Shown piece after piece: positions 40,551 through 49,749 of a stretch of 64,000 bases of DNA. This DNA is from Cellulomonas sp. ES6 (GTDB lineage: Bacteria; Actinomycetota; Actinomycetes; Actinomycetales; Cellulomonadaceae): assembly GCF_030053835.1 (NCBI RefSeq), contig NZ_CP125655.1, forward strand, positions 930,001 to 994,000, given 5' to 3'. The stretch's first letter is position 1. Each line of letters begins with the position of its first letter. Position numbers and translations under genes: made by a program. The notes under the pieces were generated by a model that worked only from the letters and a program-made list of their open reading frames with translations, had not been told where the DNA came from and ran no database searches.

Positions 40551-42325
40551 AGCCGCTCGACCCGCGCCTGCTCCGCCACGCCCGTGCCGCCCGGGGGTAC
40601 CTGGCCCTGACGGCCTCCCTGGGGATCGTCACGGCAGGGCTCGTCATCGCCCAGGCGGTGCTGCTGGCGCAGGTGCTCGCGGCGGCCGCGCACGACGGCG
40701 CCGGCCTGCCCGACCTGCTCCCGCGGGTCGGGTGGCTGGCGGCCGTCGTCGCGGCGCGCACGGTCGTGACGGCCGTGCAGGAGCGCTTCGCGCACCGCGC
40801 GGCGACCCGGGCCGTCGCGGAGCTGCGCGAGCAGGTCGTCGCGCGGGCCGCCGAGCTCGGCCCGCGGTGGCTGGCGGAGGGTGAGGGCGCGCGCGTCGTC
40901 ACCCTCGCCACCCGCGGGCTCGAGGCGCTCGAGCCGTACTTCGTGCGGTACCTCCCCCAGCTCGTGCTCTCCGCGACCGTCACCCCGGCGACGCTCGTGG
41001 TGATCCTCGGGCTCGACTGGGTCTCCGCCGCGATCGCCGCCGGCACGCTGCCGCTGGTCCCGATCTTCATGGTGCTGATCGGCCAGCTCACGCAGGGGCG
41101 CTCCGACCGCGGGCTGCGCGTGATGCAGCGCCTCGGGTCGCAGGTGCTCGACCTGGTCGCGGGCCTGACCACGCTGCGTGCCTTCGGGCGCGAGCGCGGC
41201 CCGGCGGCCCGCGTGCAGGCGCTGGGCGACGCGCACCGCCGCGCCACGATGGGCACCCTGCGGATCGCGTTCCTGTCCGGCATGGTGCTGGAGCTGCTCA
41301 CCACCCTGTCCGTCGCGCTGATCGCCGTGGGCATCGGCCTGCGGCTCGTCTACGGCCAGCTCGACCTCGAGACCGGTCTGGCCGTCCTCGTGCTCGCTCC
41401 CGAGGTCTACCTGCCCCTGCGGCAGGTCGGGGCGCAGTTCCACGCGTCCACGGACGGCGTCGCCGCCGCCGACCAGGTCTTCGCCGTGCTCGAGACGCCC
41501 GTCCCCGGGCGTGGCGAGCAGCCCGCTCCGGACCTGCGCGCCGCCGCGGTGCGCCTCCGGGACGTGAGCGTGCGGGCACCCGGACGCGACCTGCTCGCGC
41601 CCGCCGGGCTGGACCTGACCGTCGCCCCGGGGCGCACCGTCGCCGTGACCGGCCCGAGCGGTGCCGGCAAGTCGACCACCGTGGACCTGCTGCTCGGCCT
41701 CCTGCGTCCCGACCGGGGCGCGGTGGAGGTGGTCGACCCCGACGGCCGCGCGACGCCGCTCGCGGACCTCGACCCGCAGACCTACTGGCGGCAGGTCGCC
41801 TGGCTCCCCCAGCGGCCCGTCCTGGAGCCCGGCTCGGTGGGCCGCCTTGTCGCCGGCGCCGAGGACGCGGAGCTCACGCCCGCCGCCCGCGCGGACCGCG
41901 ACCGGGCTGCCGCCCTGACGGGGCTCGACGCCGTCGTCGCGGGCCTGCCGGACGGGTGGCGCACGGAGCTCGGACGGGGCGGGGCGGGGCTGTCCGTCGG
42001 GCAGCGGCAGCGGGTGGCGCTCACCCGGGCGCTGCTGTCCGAGGCGCCGCTCGTCGTCCTGGACGAGCCGACGGCGCACCTGGACGCCGCCGGGGAGCAG
42101 GTGGTCCTCGACACGGTCCGCGCCCTGCGCGCCGCGAACCGGACCGTGGTGCTGGTGGCGCACCGGCCGTCGCTGGTCGCGCTCGCCGACGAGGTCGTGA
42201 CCGTGCGGTCCGCGCCGCTTCCCGCGTCCGCCCCTGACGGCGTCGTCGCGGGCGCCGGGGTCGCGGGCGGCGGCGTCGCGGCAGGCGGCACCGGAGCCTC
42301 CGGACGGGCGGAGGGCGCACGATGA
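40547..42325 (+). CDS. cydD: Thiol reductant ABC exporter subunit CydD
   Basis: A 592-residue half-transporter: six membrane helices in residues 15-320, then an ATP-binding domain with Walker A GPSGAGKST, signature LSVGQRQR and Walker B LVVLDEPTAHLD. CydD and CydC form the heterodimeric exporter that moves glutathione or cysteine (in this group perhaps another thiol) out of the cytoplasm, which is needed for assembly of cytochrome bd. SGMVLELLTTLSVALIAVGIGLRL is the family's TM5-6 region. There is a Gly/Ala-rich C-terminal tail. It starts with an overlap on cydB and ends with an ATGA overlap on cydC. Confidence 0.94.
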   Translation: MKPLDPRLLRHARAARGYLALTASLGIVTAGLVIAQAVLLAQVLAAAAHDGAGLPDLLPRVGWLAAVVAARTVVTAVQERFAHRAATRAVAELREQVVARAAELGPRWLAEGEGARVVTLATRGLEALEPYFVRYLPQLVLSATVTPATLVVILGLDWVSAAIAAGTLPLVPIFMVLIGQLTQGRSDRGLRVMQRLGSQVLDLVAGLTTLRAFGRERGPAARVQALGDAHRRATMGTLRIAFLSGMVLELLTTLSVALIAVGIGLRLVYGQLDLETGLAVLVLAPEVYLPLRQVGAQFHASTDGVAAADQVFAVLETPVPGRGEQPAPDLRAAAVRLRDVSVRAPGRDLLAPAGLDLTVAPGRTVAVTGPSGAGKSTTVDLLLGLLRPDRGAVEVVDPDGRATPLADLDPQTYWRQVAWLPQRPVLEPGSVGRLVAGAEDAELTPAARADRDRAAALTGLDAVVAGLPDGWRTELGRGGAGLSVGQRQRVALTRALLSEAPLVVLDEPTAHLDAAGEQVVLDTVRALRAANRTVVLVAHRPSLVALADEVVTVRSAPLPASAPDGVVAGAGVAGGGVAAGGTGASGRAEGAR

Positions 42326-44283
42326 GCACCTCGCCGACGCCTCCGGGAGCAGCGGCAGGCCGCCTCCCGGCCGCGCACCCCGCGGCCGCCGCGCCCGTCG
42401 GTGGCGCACCCATCCGTGCCGCGTCCGCCGACTCCGGCCCGGACCGCCGCCCGCGCGGGCTCCGGCACCGCCTCTCCGGCGACCCGCTGTGGCGCGCCGT
42501 GCGGCTGCTGGACGTGAACCCCCGGCGCGCCGCGCTCGCGGTGCTGCTCGGGGTGGCGGCGCTCGGGTCGGCGGTCGCGCTCGCCGCGGTGTCCGCCTGG
42601 CTCATCACACGCGCCGCGCAGATGCCGCCGGTGCTCGAGCTCTCGGTCGCCACGGTCGCGGTGCGCGCCTTCGGCATCGGCCGCGGCCTGTTCCGCTACC
42701 TCGAGCGGCTGGTGTCGCACGACGTCGCGCTGCGCGGCATGAGCCGGCTGCGGACGACGCTCTACCGCCGCCTCGCGGAGGGGCGCGCGGAGGCCACCCT
42801 GGGCCTGCGCCGCGGCGACCTGCTCGCCCGGGTGGGCGCGGACGTCGACGCCGTGGGCGACGTCGTCGTCCGGGGGCTCCTGCCGGCCGCCGTCGCGGCG
42901 GTCCTGGGCCTCGGGACGGTCGTCGCGATGGGCCTGCTCCTCCCGGCCGCCGGCCTCACGCTCGCCGTGTGCCTCCTCCTCGCGGGCGTCGTCGCCCCCT
43001 GGCTGGCCCAGCGCGCCGCGCGGACCACCGAGCAGCGCGCCGCCACGGCCCGGGCCGAGATGGCCGCCACCGCCCTGGGTCTGCTCGAGGACGCCGGGCC
43101 GCTCGCCGTCCAGGGCCGCACCGGTGCCGAGCTGTCCCGGCTCCGCGCCGCCGACTCCGACCTCGCGGCGGCGACGGACTCCGGCGCCGGTCCCGCGGCG
43201 CTCGCCGCCGCCCTCGGCACGCTCGCCGTCGGGCTCGCCGTCGTCGCCGCCCTGCTGGTCGGCGTGCCGGCCGTGACGGCGGGGACGCTCGCCCCCGTGG
43301 AGCTCGCGGTGGTGGTCCTCACCCCGCTCGCCGCGTTCGAAGCGACGAGCGTGCTCCCGGCGGCCGCGATCCAGGTGCACCGCTCGCGGGCGGCCGCGCA
43401 GCGGCTCGTCGCGCTGCTGGACGACGCGGCGCAGCCGGATCCCGCCGCGGACGGGGCGGGTGCCGCCCCGGCTCCGGTGGCGGCGTCCCCCCGCTCCGCG
43501 TCGCCCTCCGCCGGCGGCCCCCACCTCGCCGCGCGCGGCCTCGCCGTCGGCTGGCCCGGGCGGGAGTCGGTGGTGACCGGCCTGGACCTCGACCTGGCCC
43601 CCGGGCGCAGCGTCGCCGTGGTCGGACCGTCCGGCGTCGGCAAGACGACGCTGCTGCTGACCCTCGCCGGGATGCTGCCGGTCCGCGGCGGCGAGCTCCT
43701 GCTCGACGGGGTGCCGCTGGCCGCCGTCGACCCGGCCCTGCGGCTCTCGCGCCTGGCGCTCACCACCGAGGACGCCCACGTCTTCGAGACCACCGTGCTG
43801 GAGAACCTGCGCGTCGCCCGCGGGGACGCCACCGCGCAGGACGCCGTCGCGGCGCTGGAGCGGGCCGGCCTCGGCGAGTGGCTCGCGGGCCTGCCGGACG
43901 GCATCGACACCGCGCTGGGGCCCGACGCGCGCAGCGTCTCCGGCGGCGAGCGGCGCCGGCTCCTGCTGGCCCGCTCCCTGCTGGCGACCGCCCCGCTGCT
44001 GCTCGTGGACGAGCCCGCGGAGCACCTCGATCCCGTGACGGCGGACCGGCTGGTCGGCGACCTGCTCGGCACGCCGCGCACGGCCGGCGGCGGTCGCGGC
44101 GTGCTGGTCGTCACGCACCGGCTCGCGCCCCTGGGCGCCGCGGACGAGGTCGTCGTCCTCCGGGACGGCCGGGTCGCGGCGCGCGGGACGCACGCGCACC
44201 TGCTGGACACCGACGCCGACTACCGTGTGGCCCACGCGACCGAGCAGCACGACAGTGGGGCACAGACATGGCGGACCACCTGA
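42322..44283 (+). CDS. cydC: Thiol reductant ABC exporter subunit CydC
   Basis: A 653-residue partner of CydD. A Pro/Ala-rich N-terminal extension of about 60 residues precedes the membrane domain (VSAWLITRAAQMPPVLELSVA, RAFGIGRGLFRYLERLVSHD). The ATP-binding domain has GPSGVGKTT, signature VSGGERRR and Walker B LLLVDEPAEHLD, where a Glu follows the Asp as it should. A conserved actinobacterial feature is the linker of Ala/Pro between the domains (about 375-395). The last 16 bases overlap the start of the histidine kinase gene, so that gene is probably co-transcribed with cyd. Confidence 0.94.
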   Translation: MSTSPTPPGAAAGRLPAAHPAAAAPVGGAPIRAASADSGPDRRPRGLRHRLSGDPLWRAVRLLDVNPRRAALAVLLGVAALGSAVALAAVSAWLITRAAQMPPVLELSVATVAVRAFGIGRGLFRYLERLVSHDVALRGMSRLRTTLYRRLAEGRAEATLGLRRGDLLARVGADVDAVGDVVVRGLLPAAVAAVLGLGTVVAMGLLLPAAGLTLAVCLLLAGVVAPWLAQRAARTTEQRAATARAEMAATALGLLEDAGPLAVQGRTGAELSRLRAADSDLAAATDSGAGPAALAAALGTLAVGLAVVAALLVGVPAVTAGTLAPVELAVVVLTPLAAFEATSVLPAAAIQVHRSRAAAQRLVALLDDAAQPDPAADGAGAAPAPVAASPRSASPSAGGPHLAARGLAVGWPGRESVVTGLDLDLAPGRSVAVVGPSGVGKTTLLLTLAGMLPVRGGELLLDGVPLAAVDPALRLSRLALTTEDAHVFETTVLENLRVARGDATAQDAVAALERAGLGEWLAGLPDGIDTALGPDARSVSGGERRRLLLARSLLATAPLLLVDEPAEHLDPVTADRLVGDLLGTPRTAGGGRGVLVVTHRLAPLGAADEVVVLRDGRVAARGTHAHLLDTDADYRVAHATEQHDSGAQTWRTT

Positions 44284-46064
44284 GGGCACCGGACACCACA
44301 CCCGGTCCCGGTGCCGGCGCGCCCGGGTCCGGCCCGGGCGTGACGACCACGATCCACGTCCGCGAGCCCGGTGGCCGCTCCCACCTGGAGCTCGGCACCG
44401 CCGCCGAGACCGGTGACGAGCTCGCCGACCTGCTCGACGCGGTCCTGTCCGTGGCGTCCGGGCTGGAGCTGCCCGGGGTGCTCGAGCGGTTCGTGCGGGT
44501 GTCCGTGGAGCTGACCGGCGCCCGCTACGGCGCGATCAACGTGCTGGACTCCCGCGGCGAGTCGACCACGTTCGTCCAGACCGGCGTCCCCGCGGCGACC
44601 GCGGCGCTCATGGGCCACCCGCCGCACGCGCAGGGCGTGCTCGGCCGGATCCCCGCGCAGGGCGTGCTCAAGCTCGACGACCTCACGCAGCACCCCGCGT
44701 TCCGCGGCTGGCCCGCCGGCCACCCGCCGATGGGCTCGTTCCTCGGCGCGTCCGTCCGGGTGCGCGACCAGGTGTACGGGTACCTGTACCTGTCCGAGAA
44801 GGACGGCGGGTTCACCGACAAGGATGCCACCACCGTCATCGCGCTCGCCGCGACCGCGGGCGTGGCCGTCTCCAACGCCCAGCTCTACGCGGACGCGGCC
44901 CGCCGCGAGCACTGGCTGCGCGCCGGCCAGGACATCACGACGATGCTGCTGTCCGGCGCGGACGAGGAGGAGGCGCTCGCCCACATCGCCGCGACCGCGC
45001 GGGACGTCGCCGACGCGGACGCCGCCGCGCTGGCGCTGCCGGGCGTCGGCGGCGAGCTGCTCATCGAGCTGGCGGACGGGCACAACGCCGAGACCCTGGT
45101 CGGCGCCCAGCTCACCCCCGGCGGGCCGACCTGGTCGGTCATGCAGGAGGGCACCGGGCTCGTCATCGACTCGCTCGCCAAGTCGCGGCGCATCACCGTG
45201 CCCGCGATGCGGTCGTTCGGGTCCGCCCTGTTCGCCCCGCTGCAGACCTCGGGGCGCGGCGTGGGCGTGCTCATCCTGCTGCGCCGCATCGGCTCGCCCG
45301 CGTTCGACGCGAACGACCTCGCCACGGCCGAGTCGTTCGCCTCCCAGGCGGCCCTGGCCTTCGTGCTGGCGGAGGCCCGCCACGCCCAGGACCAGGCCGC
45401 GCTGCTCGACGAGCGGGAGCGCATCGCACGCGACCTGCACGACCTCGCGATCCAGCAGCTCTTCGCCACGGGCATGCAGCTCGAGACCGTCCGGCGGCGG
45501 TCCTCCCGCGGCGTCGACCCCTCCGAGCTGACGAGCATCGTCGAGGAGGCCCTCGACAACGTCGACGCCTCCGTGCGGCAGATCCGCCAGATCGTGTACG
45601 CGCTGCGGGACCCGGACGCCGCGACCGGCATCGTCGAGCGGCTGCGGCGCGAGGCGTCGCTCGCGCGCACGGGCCTGGGGTTCGCGCCCTCGCTGGTGGT
45701 GCTGCTCGACGGGGAGGCCGTGCCGGACGGCGACTACATCGTCGCGGACCTCGTGGACGAGCGCATCGGTCCCGACCGGACGGACGACGTCGTCGCGGTG
45801 GTCCGCGAGGGGCTCGCGAACGCCGCCCGGCACGCCCACGCGTCCTCGGTCAGCGTGCGCATCGGGGTGCGCGGCGCGGGCCCGACGGGCGCGGTGCGCG
45901 TGGAGGTGGAGGACGACGGCGCGGGTCTGCCGGCGACGCGGGACCGCCGGTCCGGCACCGGCAACCTCGCCGCCCGCGCGCGCCAGCACGGCGGGACCTT
46001 CTCGCTCGGCGTCGCGCCCGGGGGGACGGGGACGCTGCTGTCGTGGGAGGTCCCGCTCGGCTGA
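44268..46064 (+). CDS. DosS/DevS-like GAF-GAF histidine kinase
   Basis: A 598-residue soluble sensor kinase. GAF 1 (about 55-205) is close to the heme-binding domain of mycobacterial DosS: ARYGAINVLDSRGE, GVLGRIPAQGVLKLDDL, HPAFRGWPAGHPPMGSFLG and VRVRDQVYGYLYLSEK. His152 in GHPPM occupies the place of the proximal heme ligand. GAF 2 covers about 225-370. The kinase part has DERERIARDLHDLAIQQLFATGM with phospho-His391, and EGLANAARHAHAS and DDGAGLPATRD. It overlaps cydC by 16 bases and is convergent, six bases apart, with a DevR-like regulator. This suggests redox, oxygen or NO control of the cyd genes. Confidence 0.88.
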   Translation: MADHLRAPDTTPGPGAGAPGSGPGVTTTIHVREPGGRSHLELGTAAETGDELADLLDAVLSVASGLELPGVLERFVRVSVELTGARYGAINVLDSRGESTTFVQTGVPAATAALMGHPPHAQGVLGRIPAQGVLKLDDLTQHPAFRGWPAGHPPMGSFLGASVRVRDQVYGYLYLSEKDGGFTDKDATTVIALAATAGVAVSNAQLYADAARREHWLRAGQDITTMLLSGADEEEALAHIAATARDVADADAAALALPGVGGELLIELADGHNAETLVGAQLTPGGPTWSVMQEGTGLVIDSLAKSRRITVPAMRSFGSALFAPLQTSGRGVGVLILLRRIGSPAFDANDLATAESFASQAALAFVLAEARHAQDQAALLDERERIARDLHDLAIQQLFATGMQLETVRRRSSRGVDPSELTSIVEEALDNVDASVRQIRQIVYALRDPDAATGIVERLRREASLARTGLGFAPSLVVLLDGEAVPDGDYIVADLVDERIGPDRTDDVVAVVREGLANAARHAHASSVSVRIGVRGAGPTGAVRVEVEDDGAGLPATRDRRSGTGNLAARARQHGGTFSLGVAPGGTGTLLSWEVPLG

Positions 46065-46070
46065 GCCGGA

Positions 46071-46754
46071 TCAGGAGTGGCCGGTCTCCGCGCGCCACCC
46101 GCTGTGACGCCGCGCGGCCACCCAGGCCGCGACCTGCGTGCGGCGCTGCAGGCCCATCTTGGCGAGCAGCGACGTGATGTGGTTCTTGACCGTCTTCTCC
46201 GCGACGCCCAGGCGCTCGGCGATCTCCCGGTTCGACAGGCCGTCGCCGATGAGGTCGAGCACCTTCAGCTCGCTCGGCGTGAGGTTCTCGGTCGGGTCCT
46301 CGTGCCCGGCCCGGCGCCGGGTGACCGTCCGCTCGTCCAGCAGCGTCCGGCCCGCGGCGACGGCACGGATGACGTCCGTGATCTCGGCACCGCGCACGCT
46401 CTTGAGGAGGTACGCGGCGGCCCCGGCGTCCAGGGCCGCGGCCAGGGCGTCGTCGTCGTCGAACGACGTGAGCACGATCGCCCGCGCCGTCGGCAGGGTG
46501 ACCTTGACCTGGGTCATGAGGTCGATGCCCGTGCCGTCGGGGAGCTGGAGGTCGACCAGGAGCACGTCCGGGTGCACGAGGCCCGCGCGCCGGACGCCGT
46601 CGGCGACCGACCCCGCCTCGGCGACGACCTTCATGCCGTCGGCTCGCTCGACGACCTCGGCGATGCCGCGCCGGACGACCTCGTGGTCGTCGACGATCAT
46701 GACCGAGATCGGCCCGGTGCGGGCCGGCGGGACTGCGCTGTTCGTGGCGGACAC
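46071..46754 (-). CDS. DevR/DosR-like response regulator
   Basis: A 227-residue NarL-family regulator. The receiver (about 15-135) has the acidic pair at 22-23, the phospho-acceptor Asp68 in VLLVDLQLPDG, Thr in VLTSFDDDD and Lys in LLKSVRG. The HTH domain has LTPSELKVLDLIGDGLSN and AERLGVAEKTVKNHITSLL, followed by AKMGLQRRTQVAAW, which is close to mycobacterial DosR. It is tail-to-tail with the DosS-like kinase and is presumably its partner. Start: GTG at 46754. A 22-bp-arm palindrome lies between it and the next divergent gene. Confidence 0.9.
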   Translation of the reverse strand: MSATNSAVPPARTGPISVMIVDDHEVVRRGIAEVVERADGMKVVAEAGSVADGVRRAGLVHPDVLLVDLQLPDGTGIDLMTQVKVTLPTARAIVLTSFDDDDALAAALDAGAAAYLLKSVRGAEITDVIRAVAAGRTLLDERTVTRRRAGHEDPTENLTPSELKVLDLIGDGLSNREIAERLGVAEKTVKNHITSLLAKMGLQRRTQVAAWVAARRHSGWRAETGHS

Positions 46755-46775
46755 GATGGCATCGTAACGACACGC

Positions 46776-46832
46776 GGGCGCCAGGCGACGCACCGGCGCT
46801 CCGACGCCCCGCCGGTGCGTCGCCTGGCGCCC
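46776..46832. repeat. Very long perfect palindrome between divergent genes
   Basis: Arms of 22 bp (46776-46797 and 46811-46832), perfect, with a 13-base centre gctccgacgcccc. The arms begin gggcgccaggcgacg. Unlike the other large hairpins here, it is between two divergent starts (devR-like gene at 46754 and dehydrogenase at 46860), so it cannot simply be a terminator. It may be a regulator site or a cruciform. It covers most of the space where the dehydrogenase promoter should be. Confidence 0.8.
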
Positions 46833-46859
46833 TCCCGTCCGGTACGGGAGCCTGCCCGC

Positions 46860-47810
46860 ATGACGACCACCGTCCTGCTGCCCTCCTCGATCGCGCTCTC
46901 CCCCACGCTGCCGGACGGCGTGCGCACCGCTGCGTACGACGTGCGGGAGCCGCTGCCCGACGCGCTGCTGGACGCCGACGCCCTCGTGGCGTGGGGGAAC
47001 CCGACCGACCAGCTCGCGGACGCCGCCCGCCGCATGGGACGGCTGCGCTGGGTGCAGACGCTGGCCGCCGGCCCCGACTCCGTGCTGTCCGCCGGGTTCG
47101 CGCCGCACGTCCGGGTGACCTCGGGGCGCGGCCTGCACGACGGGCCGGTCGCCGAGCACACGCTGGCCCTGGTGCTCGCGGTCGCACGCCGGTTGCCGGA
47201 GCTGGTGCGCGCGCAGGACGAGCACCGGTGGGCCGCCGAGCTCGGCGGCGTCCAGCGCCTCCCCCACGAGGGCGGGGACTTCCGCTCGCTCGCGGGCGCA
47301 CGGGTGCTCGTGTGGGGCTTCGGGTCCATCGCGACCCGGCTGGCACCGCTGCTGACCGTCCTGGGCGCCCAGGTCGTCGGGGTCGCGTCGACGGCGGGGA
47401 CCCGGGCGGGCTACCCGGTGATCACCGCGGCCGAGGTGCACGAGGCGCTGCCCGGCACGGACGTGCTCATCGGCATCCTGCCCTCGACGCCCGCCACCCG
47501 CCGGGTGCTCGACGCGCGGGTGCTCGGGCGCCTGCCCCGGCACGCCTGGGTGGTGAACGTGGGCCGCGGGTCCACGCTCGACGAGGAGGCGCTGCTGACC
47601 GCCGTCCGGGAGGGTCGCCTCGCCGGGGCCGCGCTCGACGTCTTCGAGACCGAGCCGCTGCCCGCGTCGTCACCGCTGTGGGACGAGCCCCGCATCCTCA
47701 TCACGCCGCACGCCGCCGGCGGTCGGCCGGTCGGTGCGGACACCCTGCTCACCGACAACATCGCGGCGTTCGTCCGGGACGAGCCGCTGCGCAACCTCGT
47801 GCGCCGCTGA
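46860..47810 (+). CDS. D-isomer-specific 2-hydroxyacid dehydrogenase
   Basis: A 316-residue NAD-dependent dehydrogenase. The N-terminal substrate domain includes LRWVQTLAAGPDSVL and VTSGRGLHDGPVAEHTLALVLAVAR. The NAD-binding domain has VLVWGFGSIATRLAPLL (GxGxxG variant GFGSIA). The catalytic set is Arg in VNVGRGSTLDE, Glu in LDVFETEPLP and His in ITPHAAG. Such enzymes reduce 2-keto acids, including hydroxypyruvate and phosphoglycerate relatives. The substrate is not known. Start: ATG at 46860. It is a single gene between a divergent palindrome and a convergent mutM. Confidence 0.9.
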   Translation: MTTTVLLPSSIALSPTLPDGVRTAAYDVREPLPDALLDADALVAWGNPTDQLADAARRMGRLRWVQTLAAGPDSVLSAGFAPHVRVTSGRGLHDGPVAEHTLALVLAVARRLPELVRAQDEHRWAAELGGVQRLPHEGGDFRSLAGARVLVWGFGSIATRLAPLLTVLGAQVVGVASTAGTRAGYPVITAAEVHEALPGTDVLIGILPSTPATRRVLDARVLGRLPRHAWVVNVGRGSTLDEEALLTAVREGRLAGAALDVFETEPLPASSPLWDEPRILITPHAAGGRPVGADTLLTDNIAAFVRDEPLRNLVRR

Positions 47811-47819
47811 CCGGCGGGG

Positions 47820-47848
47820 CCTGCCGGGGCCCGGCGGATCCCGGCAGG
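47820..47848. terminator. Hairpin between convergent genes
   Basis: The 9-bp arms cctgccggg (47820-47828) and cccggcagg (47840-47848) with an 11-base loop separate the dehydrogenase and mutM stop codons. Further cctgcc and ccggcg repeats surround it. Confidence 0.55.
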
Positions 47849-47859
47849 GCCTGCCGGGG

Positions 47860-48768
47860 TCAGGGCGTCTGGCAGACCGGGCAGTAGTGCGACGACCGGT
47901 TCGCGAACGCGACCCGCACCACGGGTGCCCCGCACCGCGGGCACGGCCGGCCCTGCTGCCCGTAGACCGCCAGCGAGCGGTCGAAGTACCCGGACGCCCC
48001 GTTGACGTTCACGTACAGCGCGTCGAAGCTCGTGCCGCCCTGCGCGAGCGCGTCCCGCATCACGGAGGCGGCCCCGTCGAGCACGCGCAGCGCCGTGCCC
48101 TGGTCGAGCGACGACGTCGGCGCCGCGGGGTGCACCCGCGCCCGCCACAGCCCCTCGTCGGCGTAGATGTTGCCCACGCCCGACACCAGGCCCTGGTCGA
48201 GCAGCGCGCGCTTGACCTCCGTGCGCCGGCGCCGCACCGCGCGGGCGACGGCCTCCGCGTCGAGAGCCGGGTCCAGGAGGTCGCGCCCGATGTGCGCGAC
48301 CGGGGCGGGCAGCAGCGACAGCGCGGAGCCCGCGCCGCCCGGACCGCCGTCGGCGGTGGGCACCAGGTCGGCGACCGACACGTGCCCGAAGGTCCGCTGG
48401 TCGACGAAGTCCAGCGCGCCGCCGTCCTCCAGCAGCAGCCGCACGCGCAGGTGCGGGTGGGCGTCCCCCGACTCGACGTCGGCCGCGGACCCGCGCACGA
48501 GCAGCTGCCCGCTCATCCCGAGGTGCGCCAGCAGGGCGTCGTCCGGGTGCTCGCCGGCGGGGCGGTCCAGCGGCAGCCACAGGAACTTGCCGCGCCGGAC
48601 GGCCGCCACCGGGGTGCGCCCGACGAGCCGTCCCGCGAGGTCGTCCGGACCCGCGACGTGCCGGCGGACGCTGTACGGGCGACGCACCTCGACGGCGCGC
48701 ACCGTGCGACCGACGACGTGCCGCTCGAGGCCGTCGCGGACGGTCTCGACCTCGGGGAGCTCGGGCAC
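47860..48768 (-). CDS. mutM: Formamidopyrimidine-DNA glycosylase
   Basis: A 302-residue Fpg that removes 8-oxoguanine and other oxidised purines and cuts the abasic site. The N-terminal PELPEVET provides the catalytic Pro and Glu, [11 protein letters not shown] the catalytic Lys, and [12 protein letters not shown] the helix-two-turn-helix. The zinc finger at the end reads [27 protein letters not shown] start at 48768 (P is residue 2, as needed after Met removal). It lies seven bases after rnc in the rnc-mutM order known from mycobacteria. Confidence 0.97.
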   Translation of the reverse strand: MPELPEVETVRDGLERHVVGRTVRAVEVRRPYSVRRHVAGPDDLAGRLVGRTPVAAVRRGKFLWLPLDRPAGEHPDDALLAHLGMSGQLLVRGSAADVESGDAHPHLRVRLLLEDGGALDFVDQRTFGHVSVADLVPTADGGPGGAGSALSLLPAPVAHIGRDLLDPALDAEAVARAVRRRRTEVKRALLDQGLVSGVGNIYADEGLWRARVHPAAPTSSLDQGTALRVLDGAASVMRDALAQGGTSFDALYVNVNGASGYFDRSLAVYGQQGRPCPRCGAPVVRVAFANRSSHYCPVCQTP

Positions 48769-48775
48769 GGGGCCG

Positions 48776-49492
48776 TCAGCCGGCCGAGCGGCCGTCGTCG
48801 CCGGCCCCGGCCTCGCCCTCGAGCGCGGCGTACGCCAGGGCGGCGGCCCGCTGCTCGGCGAGCTTCTTCGCGGTGCCCGTCCCGGTGCCGCGCACGACGC
48901 CGGCCACGACCGCCTCGGCGGTGAACGTCCGCGCGTGGTCCGGCCCGTCGCTCGTCACCGCGTAGGCGGGCGCACCGAGGCCGAGCGTGGCCGTGAGCTC
49001 CTGGAGGCTGGTCTTCCAGTCCAGGCCGGCGCCGAGGTCCGCCGCGGCGGTGAGCGTGGGACCGACCAGCCCCATGACGACCCCGCGCGAGACCTCGAGC
49101 CCGTGCGACAGGTACACCGCGCCGAACAGGGCCTCGAGCGTGTCCGACAGGATCGAGTCCTTGTCCCGGCCGCCCGTCGCGAGCTCGCCCTTGCCGAGCA
49201 GCACGTACGAGCCGAGGTCGAGCGTCCGCGCGACCTCCGCCAGCGCCCGCTGGGACACGGTCGCGGCCCGCATCTTCGCGAGCTCGCCCTCCGACTGCGC
49301 GGGGTGCCGCCGGTAGAGCTCCTCGGTGACGACGAGCCCGAGCACGGTGTCCCCCAGGAACTCCAGGCGCTCGTTCGTCGGGATGCCGCCCGCCTCGTGG
49401 GCGAACGACCGGTGGGTGAGTGCCAGCACCAGCAGCTCGGGGTCCAGGTGGACCCCGAGCTGCTGGGCGAGCTCTGCTGCTGCTGTGCTCAT
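48776..49492 (-). CDS. rnc: Ribonuclease III
   Basis: A 238-residue RNase III. The catalytic domain (about 8-150) has [10 protein letters not shown], the signature [14 protein letters not shown] with the metal-binding Glu and Asp, and [15 protein letters not shown]. The double-strand RNA-binding domain follows at about 158-225 ([37 protein letters not shown]). It processes rRNA precursors and double-stranded RNA. ATG at 49492 is preceded by a weak site. It stands between rpmF and mutM. Confidence 0.96.
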   Translation of the reverse strand: MSTAAAELAQQLGVHLDPELLVLALTHRSFAHEAGGIPTNERLEFLGDTVLGLVVTEELYRRHPAQSEGELAKMRAATVSQRALAEVARTLDLGSYVLLGKGELATGGRDKDSILSDTLEALFGAVYLSHGLEVSRGVVMGLVGPTLTAAADLGAGLDWKTSLQELTATLGLGAPAYAVTSDGPDHARTFTAEAVVAGVVRGTGTGTAKKLAEQRAAALAYAALEGEAGAGDDGRSAG

Positions 49493-49552
49493 GGTGCGGT
49501 CATCCGCCCGGGCGGCGCGTCGGCGGCTCGGGCGGACGGGTGGCGCGTCGGC

Positions 49553-49747
49553 TCAGCCGGCGTGCTCGGTCCGCATCGCCTCGGCGTAGCGGCGACCGGC
49601 GTAGGCACCGCAGGTCGGGCACGCCTGGTGCGGGCGCATGTCCGACTTGCACTGCGGGCAGGTGCTGAGCGTCGTGGCAGTGGTCTTCCACTGCGACCGA
49701 CGCGCACGGGTGTTGCTGCGCGACATCTTGCGCTTCGGAACAGCCAC
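49553..49747 (-). CDS. rpmF: 50S ribosomal protein L32
   Basis: A 64-residue L32: MAVPKRKMSRSNTRARRSQW at the N-terminus, and the zinc-binding pairs CPQCKSDM and CPTCGAY with intact cysteines, so it is the zinc (C+) form. The actinobacterial type has a longer C-terminal tail (RRYAEAMRTEHAG). Its start is two bases after the DUF177 stop, which is the usual rpmF-DUF177 pairing. Confidence 0.96.
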   Translation of the reverse strand: MAVPKRKMSRSNTRARRSQWKTTATTLSTCPQCKSDMRPHQACPTCGAYAGRRYAEAMRTEHAG

Positions 49748-49749
49748 GG

